DNA of 64,000 bases, taken from Bacteroidota bacterium. Lineage in GTDB: Bacteria; Bacteroidota; Bacteroidia; Bacteroidales; VadinHA17. Where the stretch lies: NCBI GenBank assembly GCA_029547705.1, contig JAKPOU010000001.1, forward strand, positions 1 through 64,000, written 5' to 3'. The notes beneath the pieces were generated by a model, which saw nothing but the letters and a program-made list of their open reading frames with translations, was not told the origin of the DNA and did not search any database. Shown piece after piece: positions 55,371 to 64,000 of this stretch. Position 1 is the first letter of the stretch. The number at the start of each line of letters is the position of its first letter. The translations under genes and the position numbers were made by a program.

Positions 55371-55390
55371 GCCCGGTACAGGTACCGGGC
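55371..55390 (-). promoter_or_regulatory. Perfect inverted repeat before the SusC gene
   Basis: GCCCGGTAC (55371-55379), two bases, then GTACCGGGC (55382-55390). It lies between the lipoprotein stop (55413) and the SusC start (55237) on the minus strand. No T-run follows in that direction (AATAATTATG), so it is more likely an operator, processing or attenuation site than a simple terminator. Confidence 0.5.
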
Positions 55391-55412
55391 CCAGACTGCA
55401 GTTATTTTATAA

Positions 55413-56294
55413 TTAATTTATTATCAGTAATGCAGGATCTATATGACTGCATGAAAGAGATGCATTTGCATTCACCTTTGCTTCCTCTGCAGGTGTGCCG
55501 TATGGTACAAACGCTCCCTTTGCCTGGCTCTTGAAAGTGTTTTGTATCCCCAGAAGTCCGAATACTGCCACGTCCCAGAACATTGTCATCTCCGATTCAT
55601 TGGCTGCCGTGATTTTGTAATCATAGTACTCGTCAATTGCCGTGTCTCCCTGTTTCAGTCTTCTGACAAGTCTCAGAATGGAGATTGTATCACCGTTATT
55701 GGGGGTTTCCTTGAAGACCCAGAAGCAGAAATGATGATTGTCGGCTGCATACTCCGGGCTGAGATCTTCCTGATAGCTGCCATCCTTGTTGAACCGGTAA
55801 ATAATGGCAGCATCCCATGGTTGAAGAACATCCATGCCAAGCCAGGTGCTTTCCGTAACCTTCCAGTCGTATTTAACCAGCATGGATTCCACTGATATGT
55901 TGATATTTACAACAAGGCCCACGTTTTTGACCTCTCCCTTGTCATCTGTCAGTTCAAATTCAAATCCCAGGGTATACAGATCATCATACTGCTGGACAGT
56001 ATATGAAAAATCATAAACCCAGGTTTTTCCTGTCTGAACAAGCTGGGCGGCGACTTCAGTACCGGCATCTTTCTTGTTATCAACAATCTTGTAGTATTTA
56101 AATGATTTCACGCCGTCAGTCACGATTGTAACCTTGGCATTTACCACTTCACCAATATTTAGTTTAGGGGTGGATGTAATATTGATTGTCATTTCGGTAG
56201 GTACGCTTTTTTCCTTCTTGCAGGAGATTATCAGCTGGGAGGAAATAATGCCCGTCAGGACAATGCTGCAAATGAATAATACAGTTTTTTTCAT
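55413..56294 (-). CDS. Lipoprotein of unknown family upstream of SusC
   Basis: The frame runs to 56390, but the ATG at 56294 (MKKTVLFICSIVLTG) begins the lipoprotein signal with lipobox IISC. The product is 293 residues. An Ig-like region (about 20-130: NITSTPKLNIGEVVNAKVTIVTDG…VKNVGLVVNI) is followed by a lipocalin-like domain (WLGMDVLQPWDAAIIYRFNKDGSYQEDL, HHFCFWVFKET and YKITAANESEMTMFWDV). I do not recognise the family. As the gene preceding susCD on the same strand it may be a surface binding protein of the PUL, but such proteins usually lie after susD. Confidence 0.65.
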   Translation of the reverse strand: MKKTVLFICSIVLTGIISSQLIISCKKEKSVPTEMTINITSTPKLNIGEVVNAKVTIVTDGVKSFKYYKIVDNKKDAGTEVAAQLVQTGKTWVYDFSYTVQQYDDLYTLGFEFELTDDKGEVKNVGLVVNINISVESMLVKYDWKVTESTWLGMDVLQPWDAAIIYRFNKDGSYQEDLSPEYAADNHHFCFWVFKETPNNGDTISILRLVRRLKQGDTAIDEYYDYKITAANESEMTMFWDVAVFGLLGIQNTFKSQAKGAFVPYGTPAEEAKVNANASLSCSHIDPALLIIN

Positions 56295-56507
56295 AGCCGT
56301 AAATTTTAAATCCGTAACATTTAGTTTAATAACATAGGTTTCAGGTTTATTGAGAGACAAGATAGTAAAAAAATCTAAAAAAAGATGCACTTTTTTAAAA
56401 AAGAAGCCGGCGGAGGTAAACAGGGTTGCCTCTGTATGAAGTGATAAGTTAATTGGAATTGTGTGTTCCGGCAGTATGGCAGGGAGCCGGAGAAGTATGC
56501 ATACAAA

Positions 56508-56532
56508 AAAACCGGCCTGAAAGACCGGTTTT
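56508..56532 (-). terminator. Bidirectional hairpin terminator
   Basis: AAAACCGG (56508-56515) pairs with CCGGTTTT (56525-56532) around a 9-base loop, with A/T runs on both sides. It follows the stop of the outer-membrane protein gene by 36 bases and should end its transcript. Confidence 0.75.
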
Positions 56533-56567
56533 CCTGTGTTTACAACTATATCTGGTGTCTTTGCTGC

Positions 56568-57197
56568 TTAGTTGTTGTCTCCGCCGCCACCGAAATAAAA
56601 GTTAAGACTGAATTTTGCAATTGTGGGAACGAGTCTGAGGGAAATATCGGTTTTTGAATATTCACCTCCTCCCATATCTTCCTTATCGGAATGTTTTCCA
56701 CTGATATAACGGAAGGAATATTCACCACCAATGCTGAAATTTTTGCTCAGGAAATATTCTGCACCGAATCCCAGTTCAGCTCCCAGCAGTTTTATGTTTT
56801 TCAGCTGTTCTGCAAATTCTTCTTCCTCATCGCCGTCAAATTTCAGTTTACCACTGACCAGTGGCTTGGTGGCTGCAAGATTAACATAGGCCTTGAGATC
56901 GCCGGACTGAACGGCAAAATATTTCAGACCCAGTGAAGGCATGAGAAGATTTACATTTGCCTTCACGTCATGTTTGTTTGTAACCCAGTCGGACCCGGAT
57001 TGATAATGATCTACTTCCTCCCTCATGAATCCCCCGTTAACCAGCTGAAAACCTGCATAGGGAACAGCATTTCCTAATTTATAGCCAAAAGTGGCTGAAT
57101 TTGTTGCAATGCCCGGTGACACGCTGAAAGAGAACTGACTGAAGCCATTTAATGTTATTGCCATAACCAGCACGGAGATTAAGAATAATCTTTTCAT
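56568..57197 (-). CDS. Small outer-membrane beta-barrel protein
   Basis: A 209-residue protein with a signal peptide (LFLISVLVMAITLNGFSQ). Its amphipathic strands are typical of 8-stranded porin-like barrels (SFSVSPGIATNSATFGYKLG, SLGLKYFAVQSGDLKAYVNLA, LLGAELGFGAEYFLSKNFSIGGEYSFRYISG and the last LVPTIAKFSLNFYFGG). A Gly/Asp/Asn tail (GGGGDNN) follows the last strand. One predicted loop is strongly acidic (DGDEEEEFAEQ). No specific function can be assigned. It has its own terminator and is probably monocistronic. Confidence 0.75.
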   Translation of the reverse strand: MKRLFLISVLVMAITLNGFSQFSFSVSPGIATNSATFGYKLGNAVPYAGFQLVNGGFMREEVDHYQSGSDWVTNKHDVKANVNLLMPSLGLKYFAVQSGDLKAYVNLAATKPLVSGKLKFDGDEEEEFAEQLKNIKLLGAELGFGAEYFLSKNFSIGGEYSFRYISGKHSDKEDMGGGEYSKTDISLRLVPTIAKFSLNFYFGGGGDNN

Positions 57198-57464
57198 TTT
57201 AATTGGTTTTAATTGTTAACTGAAATAATTTGTTTCACAAGTAACAGGATCTGTACTGACTTTTCAGGCATGATACGGACAAGCCCGTAAAATGTTACAG
57301 CCGACTGGCGGTATTAATAATGGCAGGATCCGGCCGGTCCGGCTGAATTTTCGGAATTTTTGCGCGGGACTCTTTCGGGGGATATATAAATAATTGCAGA
57401 TCCGGAAGATAGTCACTGTATTCCTTTACCGGAGAGTACAAACAAGAGGGCAGAGTGAAAATTA

Positions 57465-59618
57465 TTATTTTTTTATCCCTTCCAGATCAAGCATGAAGGC
57501 ATATTCGAGTGCGGTTGTTTTCAGCCGTTCAAAACGGCCTGACGCACCGCCGTGGCCTGCAGCCATATTGACATCCATGATGAGGATGTTATCATCCGTT
57601 TTCATCTCACGCAGCCTGGCAACCCATTTTGCCGGTTCCCAGTACTGCACCTGTGAGTCCCAGTAGCCCGTTGTGACAAGTATGTTGGGATAGGCCTGCT
57701 CCTTTACCTGGTCGTAGGGAGAATAGGAAAGCATATAGTCATAATACTCCTGTTTGCGCGGATCGCCCCACTCATCCCATTCGAATGTGGTGAGCGGGAT
57801 GCTTGCATCGATCATGGTGCTTACTATATCAACAAAGGGTACCTGTGCTATTATGCCGTTAAAAAGTTCCGGTTCCATGTTGGCGACGGCACCCATCAGA
57901 AGTCCTCCTGCACTTCCGCCCATGGCATACAGGTGCCGGGCTGAAGTATAGTTCTCATTTATCAGATAGCGGGCACAGTCGGCAAAGTCGGTGAAGGTGT
58001 TTTTCTTCTTCAGCAGTTTGCCGTCCTCATACCATTGCCGGCCCATTTCACTGCCTCCCCTGATGTGGGCTATCGCATAAACGAAGCCCCTGTCAAGGAG
58101 GCTGATGATATTGGAACGGAATGAAGGATCCGAGGAAATGCCGTATGATCCGTAGGCATAAAGCAGCATGGGCGCATTGCCGTCGCAAATGAATCCCCTG
58201 CGGTAAACAAGCGATACAGGAACCTTTGTTCCGTCACCGGCCGTGGCCCAGAGCCGTCTCGATTCATAATTGTTCCTGTCAAAGCCGCCTAGGACTTCGT
58301 CCTCCTTAAGAAGAGTCCTTGTACGGGAAGACATATCATAATCATACACGGAATTAGGCGTGGTAAGCGACGAGTAACTGTATCTCAGGAGGGAGGTGCC
58401 AGCATTGGGATTAATACTTATTCCTGCAGTATAGGTTTCTTCGCCAAAGTCGAGGTAATGTCCGGAATTATTTTCGAGATCAATGATCCGGAGGTTTGTA
58501 AGACCTTTGATTCGCTCGTTTACAACAAGATAGTTATCAAAAATTTCAAAATTCCCGAGGAGGATATCGGGGCGATGCGGAATTATATCCTTCCAGTGGG
58601 TCATGGCGGTCCTGTTCTCGGGGCAGGACATAAGCCTGAAATTTATCGCTCCCCCTGAATTGGTCCGGATATAAAACCTATCGTTCAGGTGATCAACCGA
58701 GTACAAATGATCCTCCCCGCGCGGCTCAAATATTACGGCTCCCTTTTCCGGACCGGCCGCTTCCACGAGACGAACCTCGGTTGCAAGAGTATGGGTGGAA
58801 ACAATAATGATGTATTTTTTACTCTTGCTTCTGCCAAGCTGAACGGAAAAAGTCTCATCCCCCTCATGATAGATGATTCTGTCTTCCGACACCGGGGTTC
58901 CAAGCCTGTGCATCATCACGGTGGCCGCCCGGAGTGTTTCCGGATCCTTGCTGACATAAAGGAATGTTTTGCTGTCGTCAGCCCATAAGGCCAGTCCGGC
59001 AGTATTGGGAATATTGTCGGGAAGCAGTTCGCCCGAAGCGAGGTCTTTGATCTGCAGGGTATACTGCCTCCGGCTGACATGATCCGTTCCGAATGCAAGA
59101 AGCCTGTTGTCCGGAGAGACTGTTGTTCCGGCAACTCCAGTATACTCATGTCCTTCTGCAAGAAGATTCACATCAAGCATCACTTCAGGAGAGTCTGAAC
59201 CGGTTTTTTGCCTGTAATACACTGCATATTCCTTTCCGGAGAAGTATTTTGTATGGTAATAATAACCGTTGTCAAGATACGGAACTGTTTCATCATCTTC
59301 CCGGATACGCCCCTTCAGTTCACTGAAGAGCTTTTCCTGAAGGGATAAGGTATGCTTCATGACAGTGCCTGCGTAGTCATTCTCCGCATTGAGCCAGGAA
59401 AGGACCCTAGCAGTCTGGTCATCAGGTGTTTCTGCATTCTTCTGATCATCACTGAGGCGCATCCAGAAATAATTGTCAACACGCTCGTTTCCATTACTTT
59501 TAACAACATAAGGAATTTTTTCTGCAACCGGGGCCTGTGGTTTTTTTCCGCATGAGGACATAAGCATAATCAAGGCTGCATTAAAGAGATAAACAGCTTT
59601 TTTCATGAATATAAGCAT
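57465..59618 (-). CDS. Prolyl oligopeptidase family (S9A, oligopeptidase B-like) lipoprotein
   Basis: A serine peptidase that cleaves short peptides, after basic residues if it behaves like oligopeptidase B. The frame reaches 59741, but the ATGs at 59618 or 59606 begin a lipoprotein signal (LFNAALIMLMSSC), giving about 713-717 residues, the family length. An N-terminal seven-bladed propeller (about 60-420; starts VDNYFWMRLSDD) covers the alpha/beta-hydrolase domain. The nucleophile motif is GGSAGGLLMG, the oxyanion and Tyr region is LLYAYGSYGIS, and the His is in MAAGHGGASGR. Lipid anchoring places it in the periplasm or on the surface, unlike cytoplasmic homologues. Confidence 0.9.
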   Translation of the reverse strand: MLIFMKKAVYLFNAALIMLMSSCGKKPQAPVAEKIPYVVKSNGNERVDNYFWMRLSDDQKNAETPDDQTARVLSWLNAENDYAGTVMKHTLSLQEKLFSELKGRIREDDETVPYLDNGYYYHTKYFSGKEYAVYYRQKTGSDSPEVMLDVNLLAEGHEYTGVAGTTVSPDNRLLAFGTDHVSRRQYTLQIKDLASGELLPDNIPNTAGLALWADDSKTFLYVSKDPETLRAATVMMHRLGTPVSEDRIIYHEGDETFSVQLGRSKSKKYIIIVSTHTLATEVRLVEAAGPEKGAVIFEPRGEDHLYSVDHLNDRFYIRTNSGGAINFRLMSCPENRTAMTHWKDIIPHRPDILLGNFEIFDNYLVVNERIKGLTNLRIIDLENNSGHYLDFGEETYTAGISINPNAGTSLLRYSYSSLTTPNSVYDYDMSSRTRTLLKEDEVLGGFDRNNYESRRLWATAGDGTKVPVSLVYRRGFICDGNAPMLLYAYGSYGISSDPSFRSNIISLLDRGFVYAIAHIRGGSEMGRQWYEDGKLLKKKNTFTDFADCARYLINENYTSARHLYAMGGSAGGLLMGAVANMEPELFNGIIAQVPFVDIVSTMIDASIPLTTFEWDEWGDPRKQEYYDYMLSYSPYDQVKEQAYPNILVTTGYWDSQVQYWEPAKWVARLREMKTDDNILIMDVNMAAGHGGASGRFERLKTTALEYAFMLDLEGIKK

Positions 59619-59875
59619 TTTATCAGTAAGTGTTTGTTTCTTGTTATTCTGAATGCAATATAAAAAACCTTGCGGACATAATGATTCTGACGGAAAAATG
59701 AGGGAAAAAGGATAAGCCGGACGGATACCGTGGAGGCTCATTCAGGCCTGGCTGCCATCAAAAAAGAGCCTGCAGGAAAAAAGCTCCGGTGCTATACTTC
59801 CTGCAGGGGAAAACATTTCCGGAAAAACGGCAAGATGGGAAAGGCAGTTCCGGATCAGTTGGCCCGTATATATCT

Positions 59876-59907
59876 TTTGGAGGTGTTACAGCTGCACTAT
59901 ACCTTTG
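59876..59907 (+). promoter_or_regulatory. Bacteroidetes promoter for the YitT-family gene
   Basis: TTTG at 59876-59879, a 20-base spacer and TACCTTTG at 59900-59907. The start point near 59914 excludes the longer frame beginning at 59789 and supports translation from 59930 or 59936. Confidence 0.65.
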
Positions 59908-59929
59908 CGGAATAAACAAGACAAGGCTT

Positions 59930-60811
59930 ATGGTAATGCGCAAAATCATTGAAAATGTCAGGACATATGTTGTGACATCATTTGGTCTGTTGCTGTTGTC
60001 TGTAGCATGGACCGCCTTCCTGCTGCCCCATCAGATATCCGGCAGCGGCGTTACGGGCATTGGTGCCATTGTCTTCTATGCCACAGGGATACCAATGGGC
60101 TATACCTACTTTGCAATAAACGTCGTACTGATGGCGATAGCGCTGAAGATACTGGGGGCAGGATTCGGCATTAAAACCATTTACTCAGTAGTTCTGTCGT
60201 CTGTTCTGCTCACCCTGCTTCAGCCGCTCATCCCGGCGCCCGTTGTTCAGGAAAAGTTTATGTCGGCAATCATCGGGGGCATGCTTTGCGGAGCCGGCCT
60301 TGGCATTGTCTTTACCCAGGGAGGCAGCACGGGCGGAACGGACATCATTGCACTGGTGATAAACAAATACCGGAATATAAGTCCGGGCAAGATCATCCTG
60401 CTTTGCGATGTATTCATTATCAGCTCCTCTTATGTGGTGCTGACTCACCTTGAATCCGCACAGAGGGTGGAAACAATGGTGTACGGTTTTGTGACCATGG
60501 CAATACAGGCCTATACTCTTGACGCAATATTGTCCGGCAACAAACAGTCGGTTCAGATATTTATTTTTTCAAGGCATTTTGAAAGCATAGCCGATCTGAT
60601 TACTTCCCGGATGCATAGAGGGGTAACCGTTATCGACGGTACCGGCTGGTACACGAAGGAGAGTCAGAAAGTGATAATAACCATGGTAAGGAAAAATGAA
60701 GTAAGCGAGGTATACAGAATAATAAAAAGTGTTGATAAAAAGGCCTTCATCACCGTGGCTAATGTTATGGGTGTTTACGGAAAAGGCTTTGAGGAACTGA
60801 AGAGGTTATGA
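59930..60811 (+). CDS. YitT family membrane protein (DUF161/DUF2179)
   Basis: A 293-residue protein. The open frame extends to 59789, but the promoter at 59876-59907 and the lack of family similarity before MVMRKIIENV place the start at 59930 or 59936. Five to six hydrophobic helices form the DUF161 part (FGLLLLSVAWTAFLLPHQISGSGVTGIGAIV, GAGFGIKTIYSVVLSSVLLTLL and the Gly-rich FTQGGSTGGTDIIALVINK). The C-terminal 80 residues are a soluble DUF2179 domain (RGVTVIDGTGWYTKESQKVIITMVRKNE), thought to bind a small ligand. YitT proteins are probable transporters or sensors of unknown substrate. Transcribed singly. Confidence 0.85.
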   Translation: MVMRKIIENVRTYVVTSFGLLLLSVAWTAFLLPHQISGSGVTGIGAIVFYATGIPMGYTYFAINVVLMAIALKILGAGFGIKTIYSVVLSSVLLTLLQPLIPAPVVQEKFMSAIIGGMLCGAGLGIVFTQGGSTGGTDIIALVINKYRNISPGKIILLCDVFIISSSYVVLTHLESAQRVETMVYGFVTMAIQAYTLDAILSGNKQSVQIFIFSRHFESIADLITSRMHRGVTVIDGTGWYTKESQKVIITMVRKNEVSEVYRIIKSVDKKAFITVANVMGVYGKGFEELKRL

Positions 60812-60904
60812 AATGAAGGTGACGGGACAGAACCGGAAACCCGCAGGCATTCTTTCATTTTACTTAATATTATAGATATATTGCAGCAATTTCAAAATGA
60901 GTAC

Positions 60905-62122
60905 ATGCGAAAAACAGTTTTGATACCGGTGTTTTTTCTGGCAGCAACAAGCTTTCTGCTATCCCAACAGGCCACTAGATGGAGAGGACCCAATGCCGAA
61001 GGTATATATCCCGGCACCGGACTGCTCCGGAGCTGGCCTGAAAACGGCCCTGAAATGCTATGGTCATTCGAACAGCTCGGGGAGGGTTATGCTTCACCAT
61101 CTATTTCCGGGGGTTACATATATATTCCGACCATGATTAAGGGAGAGGGCTATATGTTCAAGCTAAGCATATCGGGAAAAGAGATCTGGAGAGTAAAATA
61201 CGGCAGTGAATTCACCCGCCAGTATCCGGGAACCAGGTCATCAGCCACCATTGCCGGAGACCTGCTGTATATGCTCAGCGGCAATGGCAGGCTGGTATGC
61301 ATGGATACAGGGGACGGATCCCTCAGATGGAGCAGGGAACTGACAAGGGACTTTGACGGTGTGATAAACCGTTATGGCTATAATGAAACGGTTCTTGTTG
61401 ACGGAGACAGGCTGTACGCTACTCCCGGCGGGGTCAGGAACAACGTCATTGCACTGAACCGTTTCACCGGTGATCTCGTATGGACATGTCCCGGCATGGG
61501 TGAGAAGGCGGCTTACTGCACACCTGCGGTGATAAGACTTCCTTCGCGTACGCTGCTGGTCACACACACAGAATCACACATACTGGGAATCGATATCAGA
61601 AACGGAAATCTTCTGTGGTCATATCCATGGGCCAATCTCCGGCTGGAACATCAGAATACCCCGCTTTATAAAGACGGGCTGCTTTTCTGTCTCAGCGGCT
61701 ATGGCATGGGGGCAGTAATGCTCAGGCTTAGCCCCGACGGCACCTCGGTAAGCAGGCAGTGGTTCAGTCAGTCCTTCGACAACCGTATGGGTGCTGCCGT
61801 TCTGATTAATGGTTACCTGTACGGTTCAGGGCACAATGACCCTTCATGGCAGTGCTACAACTGGACCACGGGAGAAAAGATGTATTCCTCACGGTCGCTG
61901 TTCATGGGTGCGGTGATATCTGCTGACGGACTGCTATACTGCTTCAGTGAAAAGGGTGAAGCAGCTCTTGTGAAACCTGATCCTTCCGGTTTTGAAATTA
62001 TCAGTAAAATGACTGTCCGCGGGGGGTCGGGACCTCACTGGGCACATCCTGTAATCCATGAGGGAGTTTTGTATATACCCAGGGGTAAAGCCCTTATGGC
62101 ATACAGGATCAGTCAGAAATAA
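60905..62122 (+). CDS. Secreted PQQ-like beta-propeller repeat protein
   Basis: A 405-residue secreted protein. The ATG at 60905 (MRKTVLIPVFFLAATSFLLSQQ) gives a clean signal peptide and is preferred to 60881. The mature part starts with the typical WRGPNAEGIYPGTGLLRSWPENGPEMLW and folds into an eight-bladed PQQ-dehydrogenase/BamB-like propeller (SPSISGGYIYIPT, YMLSGNGRLVCMDTGDGSLRWS, VIALNRFTGDLVWTC and ILGIDIRNGNLLWSY). It is not a full quinoprotein dehydrogenase, because it lacks the longer catalytic part. It may be a binding or scaffold protein in the periplasm. Convergent with the formate dehydrogenase gene, 20 bases between stops. Confidence 0.82.
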   Translation: MRKTVLIPVFFLAATSFLLSQQATRWRGPNAEGIYPGTGLLRSWPENGPEMLWSFEQLGEGYASPSISGGYIYIPTMIKGEGYMFKLSISGKEIWRVKYGSEFTRQYPGTRSSATIAGDLLYMLSGNGRLVCMDTGDGSLRWSRELTRDFDGVINRYGYNETVLVDGDRLYATPGGVRNNVIALNRFTGDLVWTCPGMGEKAAYCTPAVIRLPSRTLLVTHTESHILGIDIRNGNLLWSYPWANLRLEHQNTPLYKDGLLFCLSGYGMGAVMLRLSPDGTSVSRQWFSQSFDNRMGAAVLINGYLYGSGHNDPSWQCYNWTTGEKMYSSRSLFMGAVISADGLLYCFSEKGEAALVKPDPSGFEIISKMTVRGGSGPHWAHPVIHEGVLYIPRGKALMAYRISQK

Positions 62123-62142
62123 TTACTGCACCTGAAAAAACC

Positions 62143-64000
62143 CTATTTCAGATCCGTACGGCATTCGGCACGTGCAAATATCCCGTAAACCGATTTTTCA
62201 AAATCAACGGCAGCCACCTTGTATTCCGGCGTAAGAGTGTATTCATCGCCTATTCCGCTGGTCAGAAAGTTTATTCCCGCCTCGGGGAAATGGAATGTGC
62301 TGTAGATAACACCGGGTTTAACCACATCCGTCACTTCCACTTTCATGGTAGTTATTCCGCGGGCTGAGAATATCCGTGCGAAATCACCGCTTACCAGTCC
62401 CTTTGCGTGCGCATCATGCGGATTTACATACAGCAGGTCTTCAGTCACCAGTTCGCTGTTGGGCGTGCGCCTCGTCATTGTGCCGCTGTTATAATGTTCC
62501 AGGAGTCTTCCCGTGGTCAGTATGTAGGGATATTCCGCAGAGTGTTCAATGAGCTCAGGGGAACTCTCATAATCCCAGGAATGGAATTTGCCCTTCCCTC
62601 TCTTGAATGTTCCCACGTGCATTATCCTGGTGTCTGTACCATCTTCAAGAACCGGCCATTGCTTGCCGTTTTTCCCCAGTTCCTCCCATTTAACGCCCCT
62701 GAAGAATGGCACTATTCCGGCTATCTCTTCCAGGACGCCCGCAGCTGTGTATTCAGCCTGCGGATAAGCCATGTGATTCATCATTTCAACCACAATCCGG
62801 CCGTCAGGTCTGGTACCTTCAAGCGGGTCAACAACTTTCTGAACTTTCTGTATCCTTCTTTCCCCGTTTGTAAAGGTGCCTTCCTTCTCGAGGAAGGATG
62901 AAGCGGGGAATATCACATCGGCGATACGGGCAGTTTCAGACATGAATATCTCCTGGACAACCAGGAATTCAAGGCCCTGCAGTGAGCTCCTCACATGGCA
63001 GGTATTGGGGTCAGTCTGCAGGATGTCCTCGCCCATGATCCATAATGCCTTAAGTTCACCGGTTGATGCAGCAGCAAACATTTCCGGAATACGCAGTCCG
63101 GGTTTTGAAGGATGTTCAATTCCGTAATAGGAGGTATAAAGTTCAATGTTCTGCGGATTGGTTACATCGAGATAACCTGCTCCCTGATGTGGCTGGACTC
63201 CCATATCGGCTGCACCCTGCACATTGTTCTGACCCCGGAGGGGATTGACACCCGTTCCCGGTCTGCCGATGTTTCCTGTCATCATGGCGATATTTGATAT
63301 AAGGGTTATTGCCTTGGTTGCCTGCCAGTGCTCGGTCACTCCCAGTCCGTGAAATTCCATGGCCTCGGATGCTGACCCGTATTCAATGGCCGCAGCCCTC
63401 ACCTCTTCACGGTCAACGCCGCAGATTCTCTCCTGTTCATCAACATCAAGTGTTTCAAGGTAATTCTTAAAATCCTCCCAGCCTTCGGTACGGGAAGCAA
63501 TGAAATCTTCATCAGCAAGACCCTCTTTCAGCAGGTAATAGGCAAAGAGATTAAGTACGGCAACATTTGTTCCCGGATTGATTTGCAGGTGATGCTTTGC
63601 AACCCTTGCCAGTCCTATCTTCAGGGGATCTATAACGATCAGCGGAATACCCGATTCGGTTACGGATTTGATACGCGCACCTGTCACCGGATGAGCATCA
63701 ACCGGATTGGCTCCGATAACCAGCATGCATCCGGTCCTGTACATATCGTCAATGGAGTTTGTTGCCGCTCCGGTACCAAAGGCCCACTGCATGCCCATTG
63801 CCGTCGGGGCATGGCATACCCTTGCACAGCCGTCAATATTATTGGTTCCGATAACTATCCTGAAGAACTTCTGCATAAGATAGTTTTCCTCATTTGTACA
63901 TCTGGCTGATGAAATTCCGGCAAGGGCATCCGGTCCGTACTTTTCCCTTATTTCGCGGAAGCGTTTTGCGGTATATTCATAGGCTTCATCCCATGATACC
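62143..64000 (-). CDS. fdhA: Formate dehydrogenase alpha subunit (molybdopterin oxidoreductase), 5' end outside the window
   Basis: The frame stays open from the right edge (VSWDEAYEYTAKRFREIREKYG) to the stop at 62143, so about 619 residues of a larger protein are visible. Formate dehydrogenase alpha subunits oxidise formate to CO2 at a bis-MGD Mo or W centre. Family signatures include SSARCTNEENYLMQKFFR, IDGCARVCHAPTA, the MGD-binding stretches VIGANPVDAHPVTG and NPLRGQNNVQGAADMG, SSFLEKEGTFTNGERRIQ, and the C-terminal dinucleotide-binding domain (TTGRLLEHYNSGTMTRRTPN). The N-terminal iron-sulfur domains and the Cys or selenocysteine metal ligand lie beyond the edge. Which electron carrier is used cannot be judged here. 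Confidence 0.9.
   Translation of the reverse strand, partial: VSWDEAYEYTAKRFREIREKYGPDALAGISSARCTNEENYLMQKFFRIVIGTNNIDGCARVCHAPTAMGMQWAFGTGAATNSIDDMYRTGCMLVIGANPVDAHPVTGARIKSVTESGIPLIVIDPLKIGLARVAKHHLQINPGTNVAVLNLFAYYLLKEGLADEDFIASRTEGWEDFKNYLETLDVDEQERICGVDREEVRAAAIEYGSASEAMEFHGLGVTEHWQATKAITLISNIAMMTGNIGRPGTGVNPLRGQNNVQGAADMGVQPHQGAGYLDVTNPQNIELYTSYYGIEHPSKPGLRIPEMFAAASTGELKALWIMGEDILQTDPNTCHVRSSLQGLEFLVVQEIFMSETARIADVIFPASSFLEKEGTFTNGERRIQKVQKVVDPLEGTRPDGRIVVEMMNHMAYPQAEYTAAGVLEEIAGIVPFFRGVKWEELGKNGKQWPVLEDGTDTRIMHVGTFKRGKGKFHSWDYESSPELIEHSAEYPYILTTGRLLEHYNSGTMTRRTPNSELVTEDLLYVNPHDAHAKGLVSGDFARIFSARGITTMKVEVTDVVKPGVIYSTFHFPEAGINFLTSGIGDEYTLTPEYKVAAVDFEKSVYGIFARAECRTDLK

Noticed and set aside
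59789..59929. 47-codon extension of the YitT-family gene
   Set aside because: The promoter at 59876-59907 lies inside it and family similarity begins only at about 59930.
1..64000. CRISPR arrays, complete insertion sequences, rRNA genes and intact tRNA genes
   Set aside because: Looked for and not found. The direct repeats present are all within coding sequence or a single tandem pair.

Overview
The window reads as chromosome from an anaerobic member of the Bacteroidetes, probably Bacteroidales or Marinilabiliales. Support: three SusC/SusD or TonB receptor/DUF4249 lipoprotein pairs, a BtuB/BtuG pair, type IX secretion-type C-terminal domains, many lipoprotein signal peptides, promoters of the TAnnTTTG type, the oxygen-sensitive class III ribonucleotide reductase NrdDG, and a formate dehydrogenase alpha subunit. 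I did not recognise a species.

Layout. 1-1.4 kb is a scar region: a 5'-truncated Fic gene, the 3' half of a tRNA-Met(CAU) gene (an attachment-site-like remnant) and a 19-bp tandem repeat. 1.5-7.3 kb carries a lipoprotein alpha/beta hydrolase, an SDR oxidoreductase and a large BspA-repeat surface protein. 7.4-13.9 kb is a compact vitamin B12 locus: riboswitch-btuB-btuG on the plus strand converges on riboswitch-nrdD-nrdG on the minus strand, and the two operons overlap at their 3' ends. Two thioredoxin-fold secreted proteins follow. 15.2-22.5 kb is a visibly AT-rich segment with SusC, SusD and a secreted calcineurin-like phosphoesterase, which looks horizontally acquired.

22.7-26.9 kb is a self-contained unit: a small Gln/Arg-rich secreted protein, an outer-membrane barrel, an OmpR-type response regulator, a histidine kinase and a second small Gln/Arg-rich secreted protein. 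I do not recognise it as a described system. 27-30.5 kb is a TonB receptor/DUF4249 pair. 30.5-37.2 kb holds an APC permease, a CBM9-like lipoprotein, a DUF819 membrane protein, an M28 peptidase and a urea-transporter homologue.

37.3-56.3 kb, all on the minus strand, is a polysaccharide utilisation locus: a lipoprotein, SusC, SusD, a cupin-type mannose-6-phosphate isomerase with an extra N-terminal domain, an alpha/alpha-barrel glycosidase-like lipoprotein, two beta-propeller proteins flanking a GH92-SGNH fusion, and downstream a GH123-like lipoprotein and an unrecognised secreted protein. The GH92 part has lost its usual catalytic motifs while the SGNH part is intact. The last 7.5 kb carries an outer-membrane protein, a prolyl oligopeptidase, a YitT-family membrane protein, a PQQ-type propeller protein and a formate dehydrogenase alpha subunit that runs off the right edge.
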